Below, piece by piece: positions 1 through 6,399 of a DNA stretch of 64,000 nt (the first letter of the stretch is position 1; the number at the start of each line of letters is the position of its first letter). The position numbers were made by a program, and so were the translations under genes. This DNA comes from an uncultured Oscillospiraceae bacterium (GTDB taxonomy: Bacteria > Bacillota > Clostridia > Oscillospirales > Oscillospiraceae). The notes below the pieces were generated by a model. It saw nothing but the letters and a program-made list of their open reading frames with translations. It did no database searches and was not told the origin of the DNA. The stretch spans positions 24,320-88,319 of the forward strand of contig CAKTKC010000012.1 in the NCBI GenBank assembly GCA_934569225.1. Reading direction: 5' to 3'.

Positions 1-13
1 TTTTTGATACTAT

Positions 14-45
14 TTCCTGATTAAAATTTTAATTTTAATCAGGAA
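14..45. repeat. Perfect 15-bp AT-rich inverted repeat
   Basis: TTCCTGATTAAAATT (14-28) is followed after two T by its exact reverse complement (31-45). An AT-rich stem stands out in this GC-rich genome. With almost no loop it is more likely a cruciform or operator-like palindrome than a good RNA hairpin. Function unknown. Confidence 0.85.
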
Positions 46-67
46 GGCATCACCTGACGGCGCTGCC

Positions 68-103
68 TGTTTTGTGATTTATAAGGAAAGAAATCACAAA
101 ACA
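68..103. repeat. Perfect 13-bp inverted repeat with 10-nt loop
   Basis: TGTTTTGTGATTT (68-80) and AAATCACAAAACA (91-103) are exact reverse complements around a 10-nt loop. No T-tract follows on either strand, so a simple terminator is not obvious. Confidence 0.85.
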
Positions 104-106
104 AGT

Positions 107-177
107 CTCATATGAACTCCATGCCCTTCAGGCAATTAAAATCTTTTTTTAAGATTTTAATTGGAGTTCAGTATGAG
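107..177. repeat. Composite stem-loop of three paired segments
   Basis: Three nested segments pair: CTCATA (107-112) with TATGAG (172-177), GAACTCCA (114-121) with TGGAGTTC (162-169), and AATTAAAATCTT (134-145) with AAGATTTTAATT (151-162), around a T5 loop. A 12-nt bulge (122-133) sits on one side only. ATGCCC in that bulge can instead pair with GGGCAT at 192-197, giving an alternative fold. Confidence 0.75.
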
Positions 178-323
178 GTGTTCAAATTCCTGGGCATTGG
201 AGATATTGCCTATAACCAGCCCAAGAGCCTGCCCTACCCCACGGAGAATCCTTTCGCGTAATGGCGGCCATTGATTTTCCATAACATACGACCCTGGCTA
301 TTGGTTCTTCCAATGCAAAAGAC

Positions 324-350
324 AGCGGCACCGGGAACACCGGTGCCGCT
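324..350. repeat. Dispersed GC-rich hairpin repeat, copy 1
   Basis: AGCGGCACCGG, a GAACA loop and CCGGTGCCGCT form a perfect 11-bp stem. The same hairpin recurs at 555-581 and, with loop GAAAA, at 4143-4179. Flanking sequence is shared as well: 340-366 matches 539-565 in inverted orientation at 25 of 27 positions. Copies 1 and 2 therefore belong to a longer repeat inserted in opposite directions. Confidence 0.85.
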
Positions 351-355
351 CAGAC

Positions 356-386
356 TGTCAAAAAAGGCCGTTGGCCTTTTTTGACA
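356..386. repeat. Perfect 14-bp hairpin, possible bidirectional terminator
   Basis: TGTCAAAAAAGGCC (356-369), loop GTT, then GGCCTTTTTTGACA (373-386). The runs of A and T are inside the stem, so either strand could terminate weakly. It is contiguous with hairpin copy 1 and belongs to the same repeat unit. Confidence 0.8.
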
Positions 387-415
387 AGAGGATTGCAGTC
401 TGCCGCGCGCACTCC

Positions 416-528
416 TTGTCCGCCTTTGGCGGACAATTCGCACACTTGCAGCCTGTAAGGTATTTTCTGCCAGGTACACGCCCCGGCAGAAAATGATCTG
501 ACTTTATTTGCCGCCTGCGGGCGGCAAA
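416..528. repeat. Three successive perfect hairpins
   Basis: Stems are TTGTCCGCC/GGCGGACAA (416-424/428-436), ATTTTCTGCC/GGCAGAAAAT (462-471/485-494) and TTTGCCGCC/GGCGGCAAA (507-515/520-528). All are perfect, 9 to 10 bp, and lie between the two inverted copies of the dispersed repeat. The stem sequences differ, so this is not a tandem array of one unit. Confidence 0.8.
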
Positions 529-554
529 CTCTGCGAGGCTTTTTTGACACGCTG

Positions 555-581
555 AGCGGCACCGGGAACACCGGTGCCGCT
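555..581. repeat. Dispersed GC-rich hairpin repeat, copy 2
   Basis: Identical 27-nt hairpin to the one at 324-350. It is preceded by CTTTTTTGACA (539-549), which on the other strand flanks copy 1, so the two copies face each other and bracket about 170 bp. Confidence 0.85.
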
Positions 582-616
582 GTACATTTTGTCAAGGAAA
601 CCCGATTGGATGGTCT

Positions 617-656
617 TATGTTTATCGGTTTCGTAACGAAGCTGCCGATAAACATA
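617..656. repeat. Perfect 12-bp inverted repeat with nested hairpin
   Basis: TATGTTTATCGG (617-628) and CCGATAAACATA (645-656) are exact reverse complements. The loop carries a nested TTCGT/ACGAA pair (630-634/636-640). The half-site CGATAAACAT recurs alone at 801-810, 53 bp before the -35 of the lacI-type gene, so an operator role is possible but unproven. Confidence 0.7.
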
Positions 657-862
657 CCGCGAATACCCCAAGAATACGAAAGAAGCCATTTTGCCCCTGA
701 TACTTGCGTATTCCGATGTAAACGCTTCAACATGCGGCGAAGAAATATGCCGCAGAAACGAAGACGGCTTTTTTAGTCGGCATATTCCACAATACGAAAT
801 CGATAAACATCAGGCGCTTTTCACAAAAAGCGGTCTGTCGGCCGTCAATTGCGGATTTTCTA

Positions 863-892
863 TTGACTTTGGATTTTGGCCTTTGCTATAAT
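863..892 (+). promoter_or_regulatory. Promoter of the KDG operon
   Basis: TTGACT (863-868), an 18-bp spacer and a perfect TATAAT (887-892) lie 68 bp before the regulator start. It probably drives the whole 960-4129 operon. Confidence 0.75.
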
Positions 893-959
893 GAATCCAA
901 ATCCAGCATTTATCCGTTTTCTGGAAGAGAAACAGAACTTTTGAGACAGGAAATCATAT

Positions 960-2045
960 ATGATGAAGCATACGGACAGCAGCAAGAAAAACGTTACCAT
1001 CGGCGACATTGCCAAGGCCGCCGGTGTTTCCAGGACAACGGTTTCGCGATACCTGAACGGGAAGTTCTCCATGATGAGCGAGGACACCCGTTCCCGCATC
1101 GAAACGGTGATCCGGATGTCAAACTATCACCCCAATTCTCTGGCGCAGTCCCTGCGGGGGCGCAGCTCCATGCAGATCGGCGTGGTGATCTCCGACATTT
1201 CAAGCCCCTTCTGCTCCAGTATGGTGCGCTCCATCGGCCATACTCTGCTGGAGGCGAACTATGTCCCCCTGATCGTGGACAGCAAGGACGACCCGGAGCT
1301 GGAGGAGCATCTGATCCAGACCCTGCTGTGCCGCCGGGTGGACGGACTGATCGTCAACTCCGCCAGCTACATCAATCCCAGCCTCATCCGGGTGGCCTGC
1401 GAGGGCGTGCCGGTGGTGCTCTGCGACCGCTACGTCAAGGATTTTCGTTTCCCCTTTGTGGGCGGTCAGGATACCAGCGTCATGCCCCAGCTGCTTGCCC
1501 ATCTGAAGGAGGAAGGCTTCTGCAAGGTGGCGTTCTTCACCCAGGATTACAGAACCAACTCCGCCCGGCTGTTCCGCCGCAATGCCTTTCTCCAGAGCAT
1601 CCGGGATTATTTCCCCGATGAGGACGGCGAGGCGCTGACCTATGTGCTGGATTTGAGCGACAATAAGAATACCGTCCGGTGCATCCGGCAGCTGCTGGAC
1701 TCCTGTGCGCCGGGGGAGGTTCCCGCCATCGTAGCGGTGAACTCCGTGACCAGCACCCATATTGCCGGCGTTCTGGAATCCATGGACCTGGAAATGCCGG
1801 GAGATCTGGGACTGTGCGGCCCCGACGACTGGGGCTGGGATTCCCAGTTCTCCATCTCTCCCATGGCGCTGGTAAAGCTCACCGCTTTCAATATCCGCCC
1901 GGGCGAGATCGGCGCCATTGCCGCCCAGACACTGATCCGGCGGATTCAGGAGCCGGAGACGGAAACGGAGGAAATCCTGCTTCCCATGGATCTTGTGATC
2001 CGCCGCTCCACCCAGCTGCGTAAGTGGCGGGAAGCGCATAAATGA
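960..2045 (+). CDS. LacI family transcriptional regulator
   Basis: 361-residue LacI/GalR regulator. The N-terminal helix-turn-helix covers about residues 12-35 (VTIGDIAKAAGVSRTTVSRY) and is followed by a hinge helix and a periplasmic-binding-protein-like sensor domain to the C-terminus. Length is slightly above the family norm of 330-350. The start is the first of two adjacent ATGs, preceded by AGGA. It is the first gene of a run with KDPG aldolase, a VOC protein and KDG kinase, so it most likely senses a hexuronate breakdown intermediate such as KDG and represses its own operon. The effector is inferred from neighbours only. A small GCATCC/GGATGC inverted repeat (2054-2070) lies between it and the aldolase gene. 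Confidence 0.9.
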   Translation: MMKHTDSSKKNVTIGDIAKAAGVSRTTVSRYLNGKFSMMSEDTRSRIETVIRMSNYHPNSLAQSLRGRSSMQIGVVISDISSPFCSSMVRSIGHTLLEANYVPLIVDSKDDPELEEHLIQTLLCRRVDGLIVNSASYINPSLIRVACEGVPVVLCDRYVKDFRFPFVGGQDTSVMPQLLAHLKEEGFCKVAFFTQDYRTNSARLFRRNAFLQSIRDYFPDEDGEALTYVLDLSDNKNTVRCIRQLLDSCAPGEVPAIVAVNSVTSTHIAGVLESMDLEMPGDLGLCGPDDWGWDSQFSISPMALVKLTAFNIRPGEIGAIAAQTLIRRIQEPETETEEILLPMDLVIRRSTQLRKWREAHK

Positions 2046-2092
2046 GTATATCCGCATCCTGACCGGATGCATATTTGTAGGAGGTAAAACAA

Positions 2093-2722
2093 ATGGATGT
2101 TCTGAAGAGACTGGCCGACTCCATCGTCGTCCCTGTCGTTGTTCTGGAAAAGGCGGAGGACGCAGTTCCCACCGCCAAGGCCATGCTGGCAGGCGGAATC
2201 GATACCATGGAGATCACCTTCCGTACCGCCTGCGCCCCGGAGGCCATCAAGGCCGTGGCGGAGAACTGCCCCGAGGTGCTGGTAGGTGCGGGTACCATCC
2301 TGAATCTGGAGCAGTGCAAGCTGGCGCTGGAAATGGGCGCAAAGTTCATCGTCTCCCCCGGCTTCAGCGAAGAGGTGGTGAGCTACTGCGTGGAGCACGG
2401 CGTCGCCGTCGCCCCCGGCTGTGTCACCCCCACGGAGATCATGGGCGCCATGAAGTACGGCCTGAAAATGGTCAAGTTCTTCCCGGCCAACGTTTATGGC
2501 GGTCTGAAGGCCATGAAGAATCTGTCCGCTCCCTTTGTGGGCATGAAGTTCCTGCCCACCGGCGGTGTGAACAGCGACAACATCAGAGAGTACATCGACG
2601 CCCCCTTTATCCACGCCGTGGGCGGCAGTTGGGTCTGCCCCAAGGCGGACATCGCCGCGGGCAACTGGGAAAAGATCACCCAGCTGTGCATTGACGCCCG
2701 GAAGGCCGCCAGGGGCGAGTGA
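2093..2722 (+). CDS. kdgA: KDPG/KHG aldolase
   Basis: 209-residue class I aldolase of the Eda family. It cleaves 2-keto-3-deoxy-6-phosphogluconate to pyruvate and glyceraldehyde 3-phosphate in the cytoplasm, the last step of the Entner-Doudoroff and hexuronate routes. The family Schiff-base lysine is K128 in the VKFFPA motif. The catalytic glutamate is E40 in MEITFRT, and the phosphate-binding region is GGVNSDN. Length is typical. The start has a textbook TAGGAGG ten bases upstream. It follows the regulator by 47 bp and precedes the VOC gene by 12 bp. Specificity between KDPG and related 4-hydroxy-2-oxoglutarate cannot be read from sequence. Confidence 0.92.
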   Translation: MDVLKRLADSIVVPVVVLEKAEDAVPTAKAMLAGGIDTMEITFRTACAPEAIKAVAENCPEVLVGAGTILNLEQCKLALEMGAKFIVSPGFSEEVVSYCVEHGVAVAPGCVTPTEIMGAMKYGLKMVKFFPANVYGGLKAMKNLSAPFVGMKFLPTGGVNSDNIREYIDAPFIHAVGGSWVCPKADIAAGNWEKITQLCIDARKAARGE

Positions 2723-2734
2723 AAGGAGCAGCAA

Positions 2735-3082
2735 ATGATTTCCTATACGCTGGCTCATGTGGGCATCAACTGCGCCAATGCCGAGGAAGCACGGAAGGGC
2801 GCTGCCCTGTTTGAAGCAATGTTCGGCCTGACTGTGAAGGAAGGCAACAGCTCGGTTTTTGCCGGGAAAGCTGTGGAGCTGATGAAGTCCCCCTATCTGG
2901 GCGCAAACGGCCATATCGCCATCGGCACGCCGGATGTGGCCGCCGCCGTGGCTGATCTGGAAAGCCGGGGCTTCCAATTCAACAAGGAATCCGCCAAATA
3001 TAAAGCGGACGGCACCCTGAACGCCATTTATCTGGCGGACGAGATCTGCGGCTTTGCCGTGCATCTGGTCGGAAACAAATAA
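2735..3082 (+). CDS. VOC (glyoxalase-fold) protein in KDG operon
   Basis: 115-residue protein of the vicinal oxygen chelate fold, seen as two beta-alpha-beta modules starting at YTLAHVGINC and HIAIGTPDV. The family includes glyoxalases, dioxygenases and isomerases, but metal ligands are not obvious enough to assign a reaction. The histidine in LAHVGI and the glutamate in DEICGF are candidates. It sits between KDPG aldolase and KDG kinase, 12 bp and 18 bp away, so it probably acts on a sugar-acid intermediate, for example as an isomerase or epimerase. That role is inferred from position only. Confidence 0.75.
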   Translation: MISYTLAHVGINCANAEEARKGAALFEAMFGLTVKEGNSSVFAGKAVELMKSPYLGANGHIAIGTPDVAAAVADLESRGFQFNKESAKYKADGTLNAIYLADEICGFAVHLVGNK

Positions 3083-3100
3083 TTGTGGAGGAATAACAAA

Positions 3101-4129
3101 ATGGCTAAAATCATTACTTTCGGTGAGCTGATGCTTCGTCTTCAGCCCTATAACTATGAGCGCTTTGTTCAGTGCGACCACGTAGAGTTCACCTTCGGCG
3201 GCGGCGAGGCCAACGTGGCCGTGTCCCTGGCCAACTACGGGATGGACGTTGCCTACGTCACCAAGCTGCCCACCCACGCCATCGGTCAGGCCGCCGTCAA
3301 CTCTCTGCGCCGCTACGGCGTGGACACCTCCCTGATCACCCGGGGCGGCAACCGCGTGGGCATCTACTTCAACGAGAAGGGCGCTTCCCAGCGTGGCTCC
3401 GTGTGCATCTACGACCGCGCCCATTCCGCCATTCAGGAAGCCAAGTCCTCGGACTTTGACTGGGACAAGATTTTTGAAGGCGCCGAGTGGTTCCACTTCA
3501 CCGGCATCACCCCGGCGCTGGGCGCAAACATGGTTGAAATCTGCAAGGAAGCCTGCAAGGCCGCCAAAGCCCACGGCTGCAAGATTTCCTGTGACCTGAA
3601 CTACCGGGGCAAGCTCTGGACCCGGGAGCAGGCACGGGAGGCCATGACCGACCTGTGCCGGTACGTGGATGTGTGCATCTCCAACGAGGAGGACGCCAAG
3701 GACGTGTTCGGCATCGAGGCCGAGGCCACCGACATCTACGGCGGCAGCCTGAACCACGAGGGCTACAAGTCCGTCGCCAAGCAGCTGGCGGACAAGTTCG
3801 GCTTTGAAATGGTCGCCATCACCCTGCGGGAAAGCCACTCTGCCTTCGACAACGGCTGGAGCGCCATGCTCTACAACGTGGCCAAGGACGAGTACTGCTT
3901 CTCCAAGAAGTACGACCTGCACATCATTGACCGGGTTGGCGGCGGCGACAGCTTCGGCGGCGGCCTGATCTACTCCCTGATGAACGGCAAGGACACCCAG
4001 GCGGCGGTGGAGTTCGCGGTGGCGGCTTCTGCCCTGAAGCACTCCATCGAGGGCGACTACAACATGGTCACGGTTCCCGAGGTGGAAAAGCTGGCCGGCG
4101 GCGACGGCTCCGGCCGGATCCAGAGATAA
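3101..4129 (+). CDS. kdgK: 2-keto-3-deoxygluconate kinase (PfkB family)
   Basis: 342-residue ribokinase/PfkB sugar kinase that would phosphorylate KDG to KDPG, feeding the aldolase upstream. It has the N-terminal PfkB pattern with FGGGEANVAVSLANYG near residues 34-49 and the C-terminal signature DRVGGGDSFGGG, whose aspartate is the catalytic base of the family. The ATG at 3101 is chosen because GGAGG (3087-3091) precedes it. A frame-open TTG at 3083 lies upstream of that ribosome binding site and is rejected. It is the last gene of the operon. Confidence 0.88.
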   Translation: MAKIITFGELMLRLQPYNYERFVQCDHVEFTFGGGEANVAVSLANYGMDVAYVTKLPTHAIGQAAVNSLRRYGVDTSLITRGGNRVGIYFNEKGASQRGSVCIYDRAHSAIQEAKSSDFDWDKIFEGAEWFHFTGITPALGANMVEICKEACKAAKAHGCKISCDLNYRGKLWTREQAREAMTDLCRYVDVCISNEEDAKDVFGIEAEATDIYGGSLNHEGYKSVAKQLADKFGFEMVAITLRESHSAFDNGWSAMLYNVAKDEYCFSKKYDLHIIDRVGGGDSFGGGLIYSLMNGKDTQAAVEFAVAASALKHSIEGDYNMVTVPEVEKLAGGDGSGRIQR

Positions 4130-4142
4130 TCCCCTTTTCAGA

Positions 4143-4179
4143 AGAACAGCGGCACCGGGAAAACCGGTGCCGCTGTTCT
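4143..4179. repeat. Dispersed GC-rich hairpin repeat, copy 3
   Basis: A 16-bp perfect stem, including AGCGGCACCGG and CCGGTGCCGCT, surrounds a GAAAA loop. It is the same core as 324-350 and 555-581. It lies 13 bp after the kdgK stop and could act as its terminator, though no T-tract follows. The word CTATTGGTTCT next to it (4181-4191) also occurs at 299-309 beside copy 1, so flanks are shared too. Confidence 0.8.
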
Positions 4180-4206
4180 CCTATTGGTTCTGTAATTGCT
4201 CCCCCG

Positions 4207-4434
4207 TCACCCATACCCGACGCCCGTTCCCATTCCGTGGGCAAACACAAGTAAGCCGCGTGTCCCCGCCTCATTCCAGAGATACCCGGCAAGGCGGTTT
4301 CTGCCGCTGGGGAAGATCACCTTGCGCCCGTCTATGTTCGCTTCCGGCCGCTTCTCCGGGCGGAACATAGCGGCGGTCACAATAAAAGCGACGATGAAGA
4401 ATATAATCGGCAAAATAAGTATGAATACCATCAT
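4207..4434 (-). pseudogene. Truncated alpha/beta hydrolase fragment
   Basis: 75 residues remain. There is an N-terminal membrane anchor (about residues 3-24), a basic stretch, then GYLWNEAGTRGLLVFAHGMG, the first strand and oxyanion HG motif of serine alpha/beta hydrolases. These are normally 250-330 residues. The frame ends at a TGA shortly after HGMGTG, so the nucleophile elbow, acid and catalytic histidine are missing. The break falls 27 bp from repeat copy 3, which suggests deletion or insertion at that repeat. It is non-functional as a hydrolase. Confidence 0.65.
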
Positions 4435-4471
4435 GCGCTCCCTCTTTCTGACGGCTGTGCATCACTCTCTG

Positions 4472-4520
4472 AAAAAAACAGAAAACGCAGTGCAGACCGA
4501 TTCACCGGTCTGCACTGCGT
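4472..4520 (-). terminator. Rho-independent terminator of the LytTR operon
   Basis: A 15-bp perfect stem (4485-4499 with 4506-4520) is followed on the minus strand by TTTTCTGTTTTTTT. It begins at the base after the stop codon of the KTR gene. Confidence 0.9.
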
Positions 4521-4703
4521 CTAAGCGTCTGGCATATTGATTTCTTCCGTTTTCCCGTCCCTGAACCGAATCACACAGGTGTATCTGCACTTCGGGCAGA
4601 ACAGCGGGAAGTCCTCCAGCACCGTATGCGGCCGTATCTGTGTCCTTGTTTTGCCGCCGCATTTCGGGCAGCGAAGCCATTCTGTTTTTTCCTGTTTTTC
4701 CAT
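4521..4703 (-). CDS. Cysteine-rich KTR zinc-ribbon protein
   Basis: 60-residue protein of the Cys-rich KTR family. It has two CPKC knuckles (residues 12-15 and 36-39), with KTRTQIR after the first and FPLFCPKC around the second, consistent with one zinc ribbon. The family is common in Firmicutes and in mobile elements, and its function is not established. It begins at the base after the stop of the DUF3021 gene and ends at a strong terminator, so it is the last gene of a three-gene operon with LytTR and DUF3021 proteins. Confidence 0.85.
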   Translation of the reverse strand: MEKQEKTEWLRCPKCGGKTRTQIRPHTVLEDFPLFCPKCRYTCVIRFRDGKTEEINMPDA

Positions 4704-5141
4704 TCAGGCTCCTTCTTGTCCCTGACGACTGCGGCGTCTGAGAAGCTGTTCATTGATCTGCGTGGCTGTTCGGATGCTCTGACCGAAGTCGATCAGGTGC
4801 CATAGGATTTTCGCCGCCAGAATAAATCCGGCGTAAATAACCGCGTCCAGCGGCCCGTACCAGAATTCCCAATGGTGCGCCAGGGGCAGCAAAACCGCTT
4901 CCAGAAGAACGGTATGCAGTATCGTGCGAACCCACCAGCTCCCCAGAGTCAGTTCCGTCCTGGAATAATAAACGGCCAATGTAGCCATACCCACCAGGGT
5001 GAGGAGGATGCATCTGCCGAAAAAGGAAACCACCGGCAATTCGGAGGCAGGATTGAACAGCAGACACATAAAAAAGGTGCTGAGCATAATGATTCCGTAG
5101 ACTGCCACAAAGCGGTGCAGCCAAAAGGCGATTTTCTTCAT
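4704..5141 (-). CDS. DUF3021 membrane protein
   Basis: 145-residue protein with four predicted membrane helices (roughly residues 4-28, 36-56, 68-90 and 97-118) and a basic C-terminal tail. It matches the DUF3021 type that is regularly paired with small LytTR regulators. The ATG at 5141 has AGGAGG five bases upstream; an in-frame GTG two codons earlier overlaps that site and is rejected. The LytTR gene stop lies inside this ribosome binding region, so translation is coupled. By analogy with other LytTR-membrane protein pairs it may restrain or modulate the regulator; this is inference. Confidence 0.8.
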   Translation of the reverse strand: MKKIAFWLHRFVAVYGIIMLSTFFMCLLFNPASELPVVSFFGRCILLTLVGMATLAVYYSRTELTLGSWWVRTILHTVLLEAVLLPLAHHWEFWYGPLDAVIYAGFILAAKILWHLIDFGQSIRTATQINEQLLRRRSRQGQEGA

Positions 5142-5150
5142 AAGCACCTC

Positions 5151-5588
5151 CTACACCCCCAGCAGCCGCTTCAGCTCACCGACATACTGCCGGGAAATGA
5201 TCACTTTTTCGTCATTCGTCAGCGTGGCCTCGAACCGTCCGGATACAGAGGGGCGGACATATCGGATCTTGTCTGCGTTCAGGATCATGGATTTGCTGCA
5301 CCGGAAAAGCATGGAGCTCCGGCACAGTTCTTCAAATTCATATAACTTCTGCCGGCACTCAAAAACGGATTTCTCGCAATACAGGAAAGAGCTCCCATCC
5401 ACGACCTCAAAGTAATAAACGTCGCTGAGCTTCAGCCGATAAACCTTTTCCTCCGCAAACGCGCTGACGGAAACTTCTCCGGCAGTCACCGCCCGGATCG
5501 CTTCCACCCATTTCTCCTGTGGATCGCAGCAGCGGACGATCACTTCCTCCTCGTTTCCGCGGGGAATCTGTTCCACAGACAGCCTCAT
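5151..5588 (-). CDS. LytTR family DNA-binding regulator
   Basis: 145-residue stand-alone LytTR protein. The C-terminal half (about 45-145) has the LytTR beta-sheet DNA-binding pattern: VYYFEVVDGSSFLY, then FRCSKSMILNADKIRYVRP, and the final ISRQYVGELKRLLG. No response-regulator receiver domain is present, as usual for LytTR-DUF3021 pairs. It is the first gene of a three-gene operon. A direct repeat with 21-bp period upstream (5658-5686) fits the geometry of LytTR operators, so autoregulation is likely. Confidence 0.88.
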   Translation of the reverse strand: MRLSVEQIPRGNEEEVIVRCCDPQEKWVEAIRAVTAGEVSVSAFAEEKVYRLKLSDVYYFEVVDGSSFLYCEKSVFECRQKLYEFEELCRSSMLFRCSKSMILNADKIRYVRPSVSGRFEATLTNDEKVIISRQYVGELKRLLGV

Positions 5589-5617
5589 GTCCGCACCTCC
5601 CTTTGGCTTGAAGCAGT

Positions 5618-5646
5618 ATTATAGCACAGAGCGTTTCCCCTATCTA
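5618..5646 (-). promoter_or_regulatory. Promoter of the LytTR operon with weak -35
   Basis: Minus-strand TATAAT (5618-5623) has only TAGATA at the -35 position (5641-5646) across a 17-bp spacer. A good -10 with a poor -35 is typical of activator-dependent promoters. Confidence 0.6.
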
Positions 5647-5657
5647 TATCTGGGACT

Positions 5658-5686
5658 GTAAGTTGTAAAAATCAGGGGGTAAGCTG
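5658..5686. promoter_or_regulatory. Candidate LytTR operator (21-bp-period direct repeat)
   Basis: GTAAGTTG (5658-5665) and GTAAGCTG (5679-5686) are direct repeats starting 21 bp apart. LytTR sites are known as 9-bp direct repeats separated by 12 bp, the same period. They lie 12 bp upstream of the weak -35 of the LytTR gene, a classical activator position. A small GC hairpin (5714-5729) between here and the permease stop has no T-tract. Confidence 0.55.
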
Positions 5687-5754
5687 CATCCCGAATCCGC
5701 CGGGAAGGCGCTCTGGCCGCTTTCGGCCACCGGCAGATACCGTTATCAACAGCA

Positions 5755-6399
5755 TCACATATCCACCTTTTCATAGACCCGCGCCGATGTCCGGAACGCG
5801 AGCAATGTGCAGCCCGCGTAGATCAGGATGCTGCCGATGAGCGCCGGGAGCAGCTGGGTCTGGGTGGCCGCATCCATGTCGTCCAGCCAGCTCAGCGCCG
5901 GGATGTGGGGCAGGGCTTCCAGCACCAGCATAAGCAGCGCCATGGGGATAACGGCCTTGACAAAGGCCGCGCCCACCTTATAGCCGCTTCCGTAGAAGGC
6001 GGGCAGGAATACGGCGTTGAACAGCGCGTACAGCAGAAATCCCGCCGCCGGCAGCGCCAGATTGGGGTCAAGCCCTACCAGATTGTCCCTGCCCGGCTGC
6101 AAATGCGCCGCCAGCAGGCAGCAGGGTGCCAGCAGCACCAGCGATGCCAGCTCGATCAGCGCCACGAACAGGCATCCGGCCTTCACCGCGTCCCGTTTGG
6201 GAACCGGCAGCAGCGCCGTATAGTAAAGATCCTTCTGCTCCCGCATGTTCAGGAAGCTGAAGAAAAGCCCCAGCGTGACATAGAAGAAAATAACGGTGTA
6301 GGGGTAATTGGGGATGATGACCATGATGCCGAACAGGCAGAAAACCGGCGTCATAGGATGGCACACCAGCCGCAGCTGCTTATATAATAGCGTCTTCAT
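5755..6399 (-). CDS. ABC-2 type transporter permease
   Basis: 214-residue membrane protein with about six hydrophobic segments, beginning MKTLLYKQLRLVCHP and ending in YEKVDM. The pattern, with a short cytoplasmic N-terminus and a motif like NMREQKDLYY after the second helix, resembles small ABC-2 permeases. The ATG at 6399 is chosen because GGAGA precedes it; a longer open frame upstream is antisense-like and overlaps the ATPase gene. It overlaps the ATPase stop by 20 bp. With the ATPase and AbrB protein it forms a probable export or self-protection transporter; substrate unknown. Confidence 0.8.
   Translation of the reverse strand: MKTLLYKQLRLVCHPMTPVFCLFGIMVIIPNYPYTVIFFYVTLGLFFSFLNMREQKDLYYTALLPVPKRDAVKAGCLFVALIELASLVLLAPCCLLAAHLQPGRDNLVGLDPNLALPAAGFLLYALFNAVFLPAFYGSGYKVGAAFVKAVIPMALLMLVLEALPHIPALSWLDDMDAATQTQLLPALIGSILIYAGCTLLAFRTSARVYEKVDM

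Larger units (their letters stand above)
1..862. other. Gene-free region dense in inverted repeats
   Basis: No convincing gene is visible. Short open frames overlap one another on the minus strand, have no ribosome binding site and run straight through hairpins. The region holds at least ten inverted repeats, most of them perfect, with stems of 9 to 15 bp (listed separately), plus weaker ones at 733-754 and 815-832. Short words recur: CGATAAACAT at 646-655 and 801-810, and AATACGAAA at 673-681 and 791-799. This suggests decayed duplications. It could be a repeat graveyard, a structured RNA or a terminator cluster; the sequence does not decide. Confidence 0.7.

Noticed and set aside
1..700. 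CRISPR array or integron attC array
   Set aside because: Stems differ in sequence and spacing, no repeat recurs with regular spacers, and no attC core (GTTRRRY) pairs were found. No cas or integron integrase genes are near.
234..733. Overlapping minus-strand reading frames as small genes
   Set aside because: They run through perfect hairpins, share a translated phrase only because of the DNA repeat, and have no ribosome binding site or known domain.
3083..3100. Earlier TTG start for kdgK
   Set aside because: GGAGG lies between this TTG and the ATG at 3101, so the ribosome site belongs to the ATG.
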